A stretch of DNA of 64,000 nucleotides from Bacteroidales bacterium (GTDB taxonomy: Bacteria > Bacteroidota > Bacteroidia > Bacteroidales > UBA932): the NCBI GenBank assembly GCA_017619655.1, contig JAFZRV010000001.1:310001-374000 (forward strand), in the 5' to 3' direction. The translations under genes were made by a program, and so were the position numbers. The notes below the pieces were generated by a model. It searched no databases and was not told where the DNA came from. It worked only from the letters and a program-made list of their open reading frames with translations. Every line of letters starts with the position of its first letter. Positions within the stretch are counted from its first letter, which is position 1. Below are positions 1 to 8,950 of the stretch, piece after piece.

Positions 1-380
1 ACGCGGTCGCAGCCGGCGGCCGTCAGCATGTTGGCCACGAGCTTGGAGGCGATGGAGACGCGGGGACGGTCCTTGCGGTCCTGGCGGGCCCAGCCGAAAT
101 ACGGGATGACGGCGATCACCTTGTACGCGGAGGCGCGGCGGGCGGCGTCGATCATCAGCAGGAGTTCGAAGAGGTTGTCGGCCGGCGGATTGGTGCTCTG
201 GACGATGAACACGGCGGAACCGCGGACGCTTTCCGTGAATTGCGGCTGGAACTCCCCGTCACTGAAGACGGTCAGCTCGGAATCGCCGAGTTTCGTGTTG
301 AGTTTCTGCGCGATCTGCTCTGCGAAGGTGTGGGAACCGCGGCAGGCGAAAATCTTCAGTTTGTGATCGTATTCTTGCAT
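1..380 (-). CDS. prs: Ribose-phosphate pyrophosphokinase, N-terminal part (cut by window edge)
   Basis: Makes PRPP from ribose 5-phosphate and ATP, the common precursor of purine, pyrimidine, histidine and NAD synthesis. About 126 residues of the N-terminal half are visible, starting at the ATG at 380. The translation begins MQEYDHKLKIFACRGS and includes FSDGEFQPQF, the FIVQSTNPPADNL segment and the ATP-site stretch YFGWARQDRKDRPRVSIASK, all typical of class I PRPP synthetases. The gene continues beyond position 1. It lies 23 nt downstream of engB on the same strand, so the two are probably co-transcribed. Identification rests on conserved family motifs seen directly. Confidence 0.95.
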   Translation of the reverse strand, partial: MQEYDHKLKIFACRGSHTFAEQIAQKLNTKLGDSELTVFSDGEFQPQFTESVRGSAVFIVQSTNPPADNLFELLLMIDAARRASAYKVIAVIPYFGWARQDRKDRPRVSIASKLVANMLTAAGCDR

Positions 381-403
381 GGAAGTATGTATATAATAAA
401 TAG

Positions 404-1000
404 TTATAGTTGTCCGAGGATGGATTCGATGTATTGCAGGATCTCTTCGGTGCCCTGCCCGGTCTCGGCGGAACTGCAGAAGGTGGGCGGGAGCTCTTCC
501 CAGGTCTCGCGCAGGATCTCGGCGTTGTGCTCCACCTGCGCCTTGAGCGCGTTCACGCCGAGCTTGTCGCATTTGGTGTAGATCAGGGCGAAGGGGATGC
601 CCTCCGCGCCGAGTTCGGTGATGAAGTCGTGGTCGATCTGCTGGAGTTCGTGCCGCGCGTCGAGCAGGACGAAGAGCAGCACCATCTCCTCGCTGTGGAG
701 GATGTAGTCGCTGATGATCTCCTGGAGTTTCTCGCGGCCCTTCTTGCCCATGCGCGCATAGCCATAGCCGGGCAGGTCCACGAGGTACCAGGCATCGTTG
801 ATCAGGAAATGGTTGACAAGCTGGGTTTTGCCGGGGGTGGAAGAGGTGTGCGCCAGGCCGTTGACCTCGCAGAGACGGTTGATCAGCGACGATTTTCCCA
901 CGTTGCTCCGTCCGATGAAAGCGAATTCCGGATGACGGATTTTCGGCTTCTGGTCCGTGCGCTGGCTGCTTCCGGCAAAGAGGGCCTGCTTGATGATCAT
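404..1000 (-). CDS. engB: Ribosome biogenesis GTP-binding protein EngB/YsxC/YihA
   Basis: TRAFAC-class GTPase needed for late assembly of the large ribosomal subunit. Visible motifs are G1 GRSNVGKSS, the switch region STPGKTQ, G3 DLPGYGYA, G4 TKCD, and the terminal SSAETGQGTEEIL (G5). I chose the ATG at 1000 (MIIKQALFAGSS, 198 residues). The longer reading begins at a TTG at 1024, which falls inside the TACTTTTG promoter element at 1022-1029, so it cannot be the start of a transcript from that promoter. The gene is divergent from xseA and is followed by prs. Confidence 0.95.
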   Translation of the reverse strand: MIIKQALFAGSSQRTDQKPKIRHPEFAFIGRSNVGKSSLINRLCEVNGLAHTSSTPGKTQLVNHFLINDAWYLVDLPGYGYARMGKKGREKLQEIISDYILHSEEMVLLFVLLDARHELQQIDHDFITELGAEGIPFALIYTKCDKLGVNALKAQVEHNAEILRETWEELPPTFCSSAETGQGTEEILQYIESILGQL

Positions 1001-1021
1001 GGATGCGGAGAATTGGTTATG

Positions 1022-1029
1022 CAAAAGTA
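1022..1029 (-). promoter_or_regulatory. -7 promoter element for engB-prs
   Basis: TACTTTTG on the minus strand matches the Bacteroidetes sigma-ABfr -7 consensus TAnnTTTG. It ends 21 nt before the engB ATG. With the element at 1052-1059 it forms a compact divergent promoter pair. Confidence 0.6.
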
Positions 1030-1051
1030 CAAAAAAATCGGGATAATTGTG

Positions 1052-1059
1052 TATATTTG
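1052..1059 (+). promoter_or_regulatory. -7 promoter element for xseA
   Basis: TATATTTG, a full match to TAnnTTTG, ends 6 nt before the xseA ATG at 1066. The 5' leader would be only a few nucleotides long. Confidence 0.65.
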
Positions 1060-1065
1060 TAGGAA

Positions 1066-2253
1066 ATGGCGGAGAAGGATTCCATCGGTCTGCTGGCCCT
1101 GCAGGAGCAGGTGAAAAACGCGCTCGACGCGCAGTTTTCTGGCATGGTCTGGCTGCGGGCGGAAATCAGTGAACTGAAGCAGCATCCGTCCGGACACTGC
1201 TACCTCACGCTGGTGGAAAAGGACCCGGCTTCCAATGCGCTGCTGGCCAAGGCGTCCGCGGTGGTCTGGGCCTCTTCCTGGCGGATGATCCGCCCGTTTT
1301 TCGAGGCGCAGACGGGGCGCTCGCTGGCACCGGGCATGCAGGTGCTGGTCCGGGTGCAGGTGAGCTACTCGGCGCTCTACGGCCTCTCGCTGACAGTCTA
1401 CGACATCGACCCCTCTTTCACGGTGGGGGAACTGGAACTGGCCCGGCAGCGGACGCTGGCCCGGCTCGAGGCCGAGGGTATGTTCGGGATGAACGCCCTG
1501 CTCGAGCTTCCGCCGCTGCCCCGGCGCCTGGCGGTGATCACGAGCGAGACGGCGGCGGGCTGGCGCGATTTCCGGCGGCAGCTCTCCGGCAATGAATACG
1601 GCTTCCGCTTCCAGCTGCGGTTGTTCCCGGCCCTGATGCAGGGCGACGCGGCGCCGGCGAGCATCATCGCGGCGCTCGACGCCGTGGCGGCGGAGGAAGA
1701 CGCCTTCGACGCCGTTCTCATCCTGCGGGGCGGCGGGGGCGCCATGGACCTGGTGTGTTTCGACGACTACGAACTGGCCGTCAATGTGGCGCAGTTCCCC
1801 CTGCCGGTGCTGACCGCCATCGGGCACGACCACGACTACCACATCATCGACCGGGTGGCGCACACCCAGCTCAAGACGCCGACGGCGCTGGCCGACTGGC
1901 TGATCGACCGCTTCGCGGCGGAGGCCTGGCGGCTCGACACCCTCCTGCAGCGGCTCCACCTGGCCGTCCGGACCCATGCCCTGGCACGGACCGCTGCGCT
2001 CGATGCGCTGAAAATCAAGATCCTGCATGCTGCGCAGGACCGGCACGCCGAAGCCCTGCACCGGCTCGACAAGATCGAGCAGCGGCTCGACGCCATCAAT
2101 CCCCGGCGGGCGCTGGAACGCGGGTTCCTCATCGCCCTCAAAGACGGCCGCCGCGCCGACAGCGCCGCGGCCTACCAACCCGGCGACCGCCTCTCGCTCC
2201 TGTTCCGGGACGGCCAGGTCGAAGCCGAAGTCAAACAAGTCAAGAAGACATGA
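1066..2253 (+). CDS. xseA: Exodeoxyribonuclease VII large subunit
   Basis: Catalytic subunit of the ssDNA exonuclease ExoVII, which trims DNA in both directions during repair. The 395 residues show an N-terminal OB-fold region (WLRAEISELKQHPSGHCYLTL, residues about 25-110) and the nuclease domain with VITSETAAGWRDFRRQL, LILRGGGGAMDLVCFDDYEL and AIGHDHDYHIIDRVAHTQLKTPTALADWLI, where family members have the conserved G(H)-D/K-T-P-T-A signature. A charged helical C-terminus (about 285-395) is the part that binds XseB. The stop overlaps the xseB start (ATGA at 2250-2253), so the pair is translationally coupled. Confidence 0.95.
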   Translation: MAEKDSIGLLALQEQVKNALDAQFSGMVWLRAEISELKQHPSGHCYLTLVEKDPASNALLAKASAVVWASSWRMIRPFFEAQTGRSLAPGMQVLVRVQVSYSALYGLSLTVYDIDPSFTVGELELARQRTLARLEAEGMFGMNALLELPPLPRRLAVITSETAAGWRDFRRQLSGNEYGFRFQLRLFPALMQGDAAPASIIAALDAVAAEEDAFDAVLILRGGGGAMDLVCFDDYELAVNVAQFPLPVLTAIGHDHDYHIIDRVAHTQLKTPTALADWLIDRFAAEAWRLDTLLQRLHLAVRTHALARTAALDALKIKILHAAQDRHAEALHRLDKIEQRLDAINPRRALERGFLIALKDGRRADSAAAYQPGDRLSLLFRDGQVEAEVKQVKKT

Positions 2254-2444
2254 AAAAAGAAGAGAAAAAGTACGAGGAAGTGTTCGCTGAACTGGAGGCG
2301 CTGCTGGCGAAGATCGAAGATCCCGAACGGGACCTGGCCACGATCGGCGGCGACGTGAAACAGGCGATGGACCGCATCCGCTGGTGCCGCGCCTATATCC
2401 AGGGCAGCCAGGAAGAAATCGAAAAATTGATGCAAAACGAATAA
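2250..2444 (+). CDS. xseB: Exodeoxyribonuclease VII small subunit
   Basis: A 64-residue helical protein (MKKEEKKYEEVFAELEALLAKIED...), the usual size for XseB. Several copies bind the coiled-coil tail of XseA and modulate nuclease activity. Visible family features are the YEEVFAELEALLAKIE heptad start and the IEKLMQNE tail. Its ATG overlaps the xseA stop by 4 nt. The branching-enzyme gene starts 9 nt after its stop, so read-through into the glycogen block is likely; no promoter element is visible in the gap. Confidence 0.9.
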   Translation: MKKEEKKYEEVFAELEALLAKIEDPERDLATIGGDVKQAMDRIRWCRAYIQGSQEEIEKLMQNE

Positions 2445-2453
2445 GGACAAGCT

Positions 2454-4427
2454 ATGAAGATCTACGAGAAAGACCCGTGGCTGGCGCCCTACAAAGACGC
2501 TGTAGAAGGCCGTAACCAGCAGATCCTGCGCGTGAAAGATGCCATTGCCGGCAAAGGGAAGCGCCTGAAGAATGCCGTCAACGGCAGCCTCTATTATTGC
2601 CTGCACCGCGAAAACGGCGAGTGGGTGTTCCGCGAGTGGGCGCCCAACGCCGCCAAGATCTACCTGACCGGCGACTTCAACGGCTGGCGCCGCAGCGACG
2701 AGTGGGCCCTGAAGCCCCTGGGCGGCGGCAACTGGGAGTTGCGCGTGCCCGGCGACAAGGTTGCGCACGGCGACCGCTACAAATGGTTTGTCGAGTGGCC
2801 CGGCGGCGGGGGAGAGCGCATTCCCGCCTATGCCACCCGCTGCGTCCAGGATCCGGAGACGAAAGCCTTCTGCGCGCAGGTCTGGGAGCCGGCCAAGGCC
2901 TACCGCTGGCGCAAGAAACGCGGCCCGAAGATCGACAACCCCCTCATCTACGAGACCCATATCGGCATGAGTACCGAGGAACAGAAAGTGGGTTCCTTCA
3001 CCGAGTTCCGGGAGAACGTGCTGCCGCGCGTCATCGAGACGGGCTATAACACGCTGCAAATCATGGCCTTGCAGGAGCATCCGTATTACGGAAGCTTTGG
3101 CTACCAGGTGTCCAGTTTCTTCGCCCTGAGCAGCCGCTTCGGCACGCCCGAGGAGTTCAAGGCGCTGGTCGACGCGGCGCACCAGGCCGGCATTGCCGTG
3201 ATCATGGACGTGGTCCACAGCCATGCCGTAAGCAACGAAGTGGAGGGCCTCAGCCGCCTCGACGGTTCCTATACCACCTACTTCCACGACGGGCCCCGCG
3301 GGCAGCATCCCGCCTGGGGTTCGCGCTGCTTCGACTATGGCAAGGGCCAGACCATCCACTTCCTGCTCTCGAACCTCAAGTACTGGATGGAGGAATACTG
3401 CCTCGACGGTTTCCGCTTCGACGGCGTGACCAGCATGCTCTACTACGACCACGGCCTGGAGCGCGACTTCACTTCCTATGCCTGCTATTTCGACGGCGGG
3501 CAGGACGGCGACGCGATCACCTACCTGGGTCTGGCCAATATTCTGGTCAAAGAGCTGAATCCCAACGCATTCACCATCGCCGAGGACATGTCGGGCATGC
3601 CCGGCCTGGCGGCCCCCATCGCCGAAGGCGGCATCGGCTTCGACTACCGCATGAGCATGGGCATCGCCGACCACTGGATCAAGTGGATCAAGGAGCGCAG
3701 CGACTGGGACTGGAGCATGGGCGAGATCTGGCACGAGCTCTCGGGCAAGCGCCCCGACGAGCGCACCATCAGCTACGCCGAGTGCCACGACCAGGCGCTG
3801 GTGGGCGACAAGACCATCATCTTCCGCCTCATCGACAAGGAGATGTACTGGAGCATGAACATCGGCTCCCAGAACCTGACCATCGACCGCGGCATCGCCC
3901 TGCACAAGATGATACGCCTCGTGACCCTGGCCACGGCCGGCGACGGCTACCTGACCTTCATGGGCAACGAATTCGGCCATCCCGAGTGGATCGACTTCCC
4001 GCGCGAAGGCAACGACTGGTCGTTCTTCTATGCCCGCCGCCAGTGGTCGCTCGTGGACAACCCGGCCCTGCGTTACCACGGGCTCTGGTGCTTCGAGCAG
4101 GCCATGCTGCAGCTGGCCCGCGAGGCCGCGCTGCTGGGCGTGCCGCCCACCTGCCTGCGCTGCGACGAGGAGAAGAAAGTGCTGCTGCTCAGTCGCGCCG
4201 GCCTGGTCTTCGCGTTCAATTTCAACCCGGAATTCTCGTTCAACGACTATGGCTTCGAGGTGCCGGGCGGCAGCTACGCGCTGGTGCTCGACAGCGACGC
4301 GCCGCAGTTCGGCGGCTTCTCCCGCAACGATCCCAAGGTCCGTCACCAGACGGTCCGGGAAGGGGAGAAGGACATCCTCCATCTCTACCTGCCGAGCCGC
4401 ACCGTACAAGTGCTAAAGAAGCTATAA
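2454..4427 (+). CDS. glgB: 1,4-alpha-glucan branching enzyme (GH13, eukaryotic-like)
   Basis: Transfers short glucan chains to make alpha-1,6 branches in glycogen. In the 657 residues the CBM48 domain covers about 50-140 (VFREWAPNAAKIYLTGDFNGW), the GH13 barrel about 165-540 and a beta-domain the end. The catalytic triad can be read: nucleophile D323 in DGFRFDGV, acid/base E377 in TIAEDMSG, and transition-state D446 in ECHDQALVGDKT. EHPYYGSFGYQVSSFFA and the short N-terminus are typical of the plant/animal-like subfamily (GH13_8), not of E. coli-type GlgB. It begins the glycogen block. Only 76 nt separate it from the debranching gene, but that gap holds a separate promoter. Confidence 0.95.
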   Translation: MKIYEKDPWLAPYKDAVEGRNQQILRVKDAIAGKGKRLKNAVNGSLYYCLHRENGEWVFREWAPNAAKIYLTGDFNGWRRSDEWALKPLGGGNWELRVPGDKVAHGDRYKWFVEWPGGGGERIPAYATRCVQDPETKAFCAQVWEPAKAYRWRKKRGPKIDNPLIYETHIGMSTEEQKVGSFTEFRENVLPRVIETGYNTLQIMALQEHPYYGSFGYQVSSFFALSSRFGTPEEFKALVDAAHQAGIAVIMDVVHSHAVSNEVEGLSRLDGSYTTYFHDGPRGQHPAWGSRCFDYGKGQTIHFLLSNLKYWMEEYCLDGFRFDGVTSMLYYDHGLERDFTSYACYFDGGQDGDAITYLGLANILVKELNPNAFTIAEDMSGMPGLAAPIAEGGIGFDYRMSMGIADHWIKWIKERSDWDWSMGEIWHELSGKRPDERTISYAECHDQALVGDKTIIFRLIDKEMYWSMNIGSQNLTIDRGIALHKMIRLVTLATAGDGYLTFMGNEFGHPEWIDFPREGNDWSFFYARRQWSLVDNPALRYHGLWCFEQAMLQLAREAALLGVPPTCLRCDEEKKVLLLSRAGLVFAFNFNPEFSFNDYGFEVPGGSYALVLDSDAPQFGGFSRNDPKVRHQTVREGEKDILHLYLPSRTVQVLKKL

Positions 4428-4472
4428 GATAATATCAGAGAATATAATAAGTATAAAACCAATTCTTTTTTG

Positions 4473-4480
4473 TAACTTTG
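4473..4480 (+). promoter_or_regulatory. -7 promoter element for glycogen genes
   Basis: TAACTTTG, a full match to TAnnTTTG in an AT-rich gap, lies 23 nt before the debranching-enzyme ATG at 4504. It can drive 4504-13177 and ribF independently of xseAB-glgB. Confidence 0.65.
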
Positions 4481-4503
4481 CGCGATTAAATACCTGTGAG
4501 ACC

Positions 4504-6441
4504 ATGGCTTATTTGCAATTCAACAAGGCGGAGCTCGTGAATCTCGAATACTCCCTGAAGCGGGAGCTGCTGGCCACCAACCGGGCCGGCGGTTACTGCA
4601 ACACGACCATCGTGGGGTGCAACACCCGGAAGTATCACGGTTTGCTGGCTGTTCCGATCGACCGTTTCGGCGGGCACCGTTACATGCTGCTGTCGGCCCT
4701 CGACGAGACGCTGCTGCAGCACGGCATGCCCTTCAACCTGGGCATCCACTGCTACGGTGACATCTACGAACCCCGCGGACACAAATACATCGTCGATTTC
4801 GAGATGGATCCCTTCCCGGTCATCACCTACCGGGTGGGCGGCATGCTGTTCAAGAAAGAAATCCTTTTCGTGGTGGGTGCCGGGCAGCTGCTGATCCGCT
4901 ATACCCTGCTGGACGCCCACTCGCACACCGTGCTGCGCCTGAAGCCCTACCTGGCTTTCCGCAGCATCCACGCGCTGACCGTGGCCAATCCGGACGCCGA
5001 CACGCACTACCGTCCCGAAGAAGGCGGCGTGTCGTTCTGTCTCTATAAGGGTTTCCCGCGCCTGCATCTCCAGATATCCAAGAAAAGCGACTATGTCCAC
5101 GCGCCGGACTGGTACAAGAATACGGTTTACAAGGAAGAATACCGCCGCGGCTTCGACTGCATGGAAGACCTTCTGGTGCCGGGCTTTTTCGAACTGCCGA
5201 TGGAGAAAGGGGAGAGCATCGTCTTCTCCGCTTCCGTCGAGCCGGTCTCACACCGCAACCTCAAGGCACAGTTCACCCGCGAAGCCAAGCGCCGCATGCC
5301 CCGCGACAACTACGACGACTGCCTGAAGGCCGCCGCCGAGCAGCTCTTCGCGGAAGAGGGGCCGCGATCCCGCATCTGCACGGGCTTCTCCTGGCATGAG
5401 ATCGGCGGCATGCGCGAAACCGCCATCACCCTTCCGGGCCTGACCCTCTACAACAACGGCGACGTGAAGCGCTTCGAAAAGATCCTGTCCGACCTCATGG
5501 CGGAGCAGAAGAAGCCCTTCCTCAAGGGCAGCGACCAAGTGGAATCGCCGCTGCGCCTCACGGAAGCCGTCCAGCACCTGATTCAGTTTACCGGCGACGC
5601 GGAAGGCGCCTGGACGAAATACGGCAAGTTCCTCAAACAGGTGGTCGAGAGCTATCTGAACGGCCGCCCGGAAGTGAAACTGCACGACAACGGCCTGCTT
5701 TGGGCAGAGAAGCCGGGCGTCGCCCTGAGCTGGATGAACGCCTACGTCGACGGCAAGCCCGTGACCGAACGCCGCGGCTACCAGGTGGAGACCAACTGCC
5801 TCTGGTATAACGCCGTCTGCTTCGCCCTCGAGATGGAGGGCCGTTTCGGCAAGGCCGGCAGCTTCACGAAACGCTGCGAGGAAGTCAAGGCCGCCATCGA
5901 GGCCTGCTTCTACGACCTCTTCTGGGTGGAGGCCCGCCACCACCTGGCCGACTATGTCGACGAAAAGGGCCAGAACGTGTTTACGCGGCCCAACCAGCTG
6001 TACGCGTGCTCCCTGCCGTACAGCCCCGTTTCGGAAGATGTCCAGGCCGAGATCCTGCACGCCGTGGAGCGCGAACTCGTGACCACGCGCGGCATCCGCA
6101 CCCTCTCGCCGAAGAATCCGCTCTACCGTTCGCGCTACGACGGCAACCAGATCGAGCGTGACACCGCCACCCACAACGGCTGCACCCGTCCCTGGCTGCT
6201 GGGCGCCTATGTGACCGGCTGCTTCAAGCTCTTCGGCCCTTCATTCGTGCGCAAGGCGCAGGAACTGGTCGACGGCTTCCAGGAAGACCTCAACATCCAC
6301 GGCATCGCCGCGGTGGCCGAGATCTACGACGGCGATCCGCCGTACATTCCGCACGGCGCCATCAACTCGGCGCTGAGCGTCGCGGAGATCATCCGGGTGA
6401 AATATCTGATCAAGCAATATAAGGAGGAGGAATCGTTATGA
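4504..6441 (+). CDS. Glycogen debranching enzyme (amylo-alpha-1,6-glucosidase type)
   Basis: Removes alpha-1,6-linked glucose at glycogen branch points. The 645 residues fit the bacterial/archaeal GDE family: an N-terminal GDE_N domain (about 10-230, with EYSLKRELLATNRAGGYCNTT and RKYHGLLAVP) and a C-terminal (alpha/alpha)6 amylo-glucosidase domain (about 280-640). The domain shows VETNCLWYNAVCFALEMEGRF, VFTRPNQLYACSLPYSPV and the terminal NIHGIAAVAEIYDGDPPYIPHGAINSA stretch, which carries the conserved E and QA-type signature. No signal peptide is visible, so it should be cytoplasmic. Its stop overlaps the next start (ATGA, 6438-6441). Confidence 0.9.
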   Translation: MAYLQFNKAELVNLEYSLKRELLATNRAGGYCNTTIVGCNTRKYHGLLAVPIDRFGGHRYMLLSALDETLLQHGMPFNLGIHCYGDIYEPRGHKYIVDFEMDPFPVITYRVGGMLFKKEILFVVGAGQLLIRYTLLDAHSHTVLRLKPYLAFRSIHALTVANPDADTHYRPEEGGVSFCLYKGFPRLHLQISKKSDYVHAPDWYKNTVYKEEYRRGFDCMEDLLVPGFFELPMEKGESIVFSASVEPVSHRNLKAQFTREAKRRMPRDNYDDCLKAAAEQLFAEEGPRSRICTGFSWHEIGGMRETAITLPGLTLYNNGDVKRFEKILSDLMAEQKKPFLKGSDQVESPLRLTEAVQHLIQFTGDAEGAWTKYGKFLKQVVESYLNGRPEVKLHDNGLLWAEKPGVALSWMNAYVDGKPVTERRGYQVETNCLWYNAVCFALEMEGRFGKAGSFTKRCEEVKAAIEACFYDLFWVEARHHLADYVDEKGQNVFTRPNQLYACSLPYSPVSEDVQAEILHAVERELVTTRGIRTLSPKNPLYRSRYDGNQIERDTATHNGCTRPWLLGAYVTGCFKLFGPSFVRKAQELVDGFQEDLNIHGIAAVAEIYDGDPPYIPHGAINSALSVAEIIRVKYLIKQYKEEESL

Positions 6442-7727
6442 GAGTCCTGATGTTCGGCTGGGAGTTCCCGCCCCATATCGCGGGAGGTCTGGGCACGGCC
6501 TGCTACGGCATGACCAAGGGCTTGGCCCATTGCGGCGTGGAGGTGCTGTTCGTGATGCCTTCCGCCAGCGGCGACGAAGACCAGAGCGCCGTGCGCATCA
6601 TCAACGCGAGCGACGTGGCCGTGTACGATGCGTATCCCAATATCGACGAGTTCCTGGGCAAGGTCCAGTTCCTGCGCGTCGGTTCCAACCTGCACCCCTA
6701 CATCGACCCGGTCGACTTCACCGACCTCGTGGAAGAGGAGCAGCGCAACCAGCACGAGGAATTCAAGTTCTATTTCCGCCAGAAATACCAGTTCTCCGGC
6801 AAATACGGCAAGAACCTCATGGAAGAAGTCTCCCGCTACGCCATGGTCGGCGGCGCGATCGCCGCTGAAGAGCAGTTCGACGTGATCCACGCCCACGACT
6901 GGCTGACCTACTACGCCGGCATCGCCGCCAAGCGCGTGTCCGGCAAGCCGCTGGTCATCCATGTCCACGCCACCTCCTTCGACCGCGGCAGCGCCGACAA
7001 CATCGACACCCGCGTCTTCGAGATCGAGCAGCGCGGCATGCAGGAAGCCGACAAGGTGATCACCGTCAGCGACTTGACGCGCAACATCGTCATCACCAAG
7101 TACGGCATCGATCCCGCCAAGGTCGTGACGGTCCACAACGCCGTGGACTTCTCCGGCCGCGAGAAACTCTCCGTGCAGCGCGGCGTCCACGACAAGGTCA
7201 TCACCTTCCTGGGCCGCATCACCTTCCAGAAAGGTCCCGAATATTTCATCGAGGCAGCCGCCAAGGTGCTCAAGGTCTGCCCCAACACCCGCTTCGTGAT
7301 GGCGGGCAGCGGCGACATGATGAACCGCTGCATCCGCTACGTGGCGAAGCTCGGCATCGCCGACCGCTTCTACTTCACGGGATTCCTGCGCGGTGACGAC
7401 GTGCAGAAGATGTTCGCCCTCTCCGACGTGTACGTGATGCCTTCGGTCTCCGAGCCCTTCGGCATCTCGCCGCTCGAGGCCATGAAATCCGACGTGCCGA
7501 CCATCATCTCGAAGCAGTCGGGCGTGGCCGAAGTGCTGAAATACGCCGTGAAGGTGGATTTCTGGGACGTGAATGCCCTCGCCGACGCCATGTACGGCCT
7601 TCTCAACTACCCGGCGCTCTCCCACCTGGCCACGGAGAGAGGCCGCGAGGAAGTCGACAACCTGAAATGGGACAGCGCCGCGGTGAAAGTCCGTGCTGTC
7701 TATGAATCGGCCGTGAACGGAAAATAA
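6438..7727 (+). CDS. GT4-family glycosyltransferase, glycogen synthase-like
   Basis: A 429-residue GT-B fold transferase that probably adds or starts alpha-glucan chains. MFGWEFPPHIAGGLGTACYGM at the N-terminus resembles the donor-loop KxGGL region of starch/glycogen synthases. VIHAHDW, the FLGRITFQKGPEYFIEAA start of the second Rossmann domain and the E-x7-E region SVSEPFGISPLEAMKS are typical of GT4. It overlaps the debranching gene by 4 nt and precedes the GH57 gene by 12 nt. This locus also encodes a GT3-like synthase domain (8951-13177), so two synthase-like activities are present. Which one elongates and which one primes cannot be told from sequence. Confidence 0.85.
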   Translation: MRVLMFGWEFPPHIAGGLGTACYGMTKGLAHCGVEVLFVMPSASGDEDQSAVRIINASDVAVYDAYPNIDEFLGKVQFLRVGSNLHPYIDPVDFTDLVEEEQRNQHEEFKFYFRQKYQFSGKYGKNLMEEVSRYAMVGGAIAAEEQFDVIHAHDWLTYYAGIAAKRVSGKPLVIHVHATSFDRGSADNIDTRVFEIEQRGMQEADKVITVSDLTRNIVITKYGIDPAKVVTVHNAVDFSGREKLSVQRGVHDKVITFLGRITFQKGPEYFIEAAAKVLKVCPNTRFVMAGSGDMMNRCIRYVAKLGIADRFYFTGFLRGDDVQKMFALSDVYVMPSVSEPFGISPLEAMKSDVPTIISKQSGVAEVLKYAVKVDFWDVNALADAMYGLLNYPALSHLATERGREEVDNLKWDSAAVKVRAVYESAVNGK

Positions 7728-7739
7728 AAAAGTATCGCT

Positions 7740-8945
7740 ATGAATAAGTCAGTTTGTTTCTACTTTCAAGTCCATCAGCCCGACCGTCTGCGGCAGTTCC
7801 GCTTCTTTGACATCGGCAACGACTTCCACTACCTCGACGATTTCTCCAACCGGACCATCGTGCGCCGTGTGGCCGAGCGCTGCTATCTGCCGGCCAACAA
7901 GATGCTGCACGACCTGATCCTTCGCCATAACGGCGCCTTCAAGGTGGCCTTCTCGATCTCCGGCACCGCCATCGAGCAGTTCGAGCGCTATGTGCCCGAG
8001 GTGATCGACAGCTTCAAGGCCCTCGCCGCCACCGGCTGCGTGGAATTCCTGAGCGAGACCTATTCCCATTCGCTCGCCTCGCTTGCCTCGATGACCGAGT
8101 TCAAGAAGCAGGTGAAGCAGCACGCCGACCTGATGAAGCGCCTCTTCGGGGTCAAGCCCGCCGTGTTCCGCAACACGGAGCTCATCTACTCCGACATGAT
8201 CGGCGCCGCCGTGGCCGACATGGGCTACGAGGTCATGCTGACCGAAGGTGCCAAGCACATCCTGGGCTGGAAGAGCCCGAACTTCGTGTATGCCAATGCG
8301 GTCAATCCGCGCATGAAGGTCCTGCTCCGCAACTTCACCCTGAGCGACGACATCGCGTTCCGCTTCTCCGACAAGGGATGGAACAGCTGGCCGCTGACGG
8401 CCGAGAAATTCGCCGACTGGGCCGTTTCCGCCCTGGAGAAGGACGATGTGCTGAACCTCTTCATGGATTACGAGACCTTCGGCGAGCACCAGCGCAGCGC
8501 GAGCGGTATCTTCGATTTCATGAATGCCCTTCCCGCCGCCGTGCTTTCCCGCAATCTCGCGTTCTGCACGCCGTCCGAAGCCGCCCGCACCTACCAGCCG
8601 GTGGCCCCGCTGCACGTTCCGTATCCCATTTCCTGGGCGGACGAGGAGCGCGACACCAGCGCCTGGCTCGGCAACGACCTGCAGGAGGAAGCCTTCAACA
8701 AGCTCTATGCGCTGGAGGCCGACGTATACAAGACCAAAGACGACAACCTGGTCAGCATCTTCCGCAAGCTGCAGGAGAGCGACCATTTCTATTACATGTG
8801 CACCAAATTCTTCTCCGACGGCAGTGTCCACAGCTACTTCAACCCGTACGACACGCCGTATGAGGCCTTCATCAACTATATGAACGTGCTCGCAGACTTT
8901 GAACTGCGCATCAAGGAGAAACTCAAAGCCAAGAAAACCAAGTAA
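7740..8945 (+). CDS. Glycoside hydrolase family 57 protein (alpha-amylase/glucanotransferase-like)
   Basis: A cytoplasmic GH57 enzyme of 401 residues, with no signal peptide. GH57 members hydrolyse or transfer alpha-1,4-glucan. The family motifs are visible: HQPDRLR near the start, the nucleophile E147 in FRNTELIYSD, and the general acid D243 in LFMDYETFGEH. The GSP-like stretch FLSETYSHSL (residues about 103-112) is GH57 motif 2. Its place between a synthase-like GT4 and the synthase-phosphorylase fusion points to internal glycogen or maltodextrin trimming rather than uptake of dietary starch. Substrate and product (amylase, branching or 4-alpha-glucanotransferase) are not decidable here. 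Confidence 0.9.
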   Translation: MNKSVCFYFQVHQPDRLRQFRFFDIGNDFHYLDDFSNRTIVRRVAERCYLPANKMLHDLILRHNGAFKVAFSISGTAIEQFERYVPEVIDSFKALAATGCVEFLSETYSHSLASLASMTEFKKQVKQHADLMKRLFGVKPAVFRNTELIYSDMIGAAVADMGYEVMLTEGAKHILGWKSPNFVYANAVNPRMKVLLRNFTLSDDIAFRFSDKGWNSWPLTAEKFADWAVSALEKDDVLNLFMDYETFGEHQRSASGIFDFMNALPAAVLSRNLAFCTPSEAARTYQPVAPLHVPYPISWADEERDTSAWLGNDLQEEAFNKLYALEADVYKTKDDNLVSIFRKLQESDHFYYMCTKFFSDGSVHSYFNPYDTPYEAFINYMNVLADFELRIKEKLKAKKTK

Positions 8946-8950
8946 GCAAG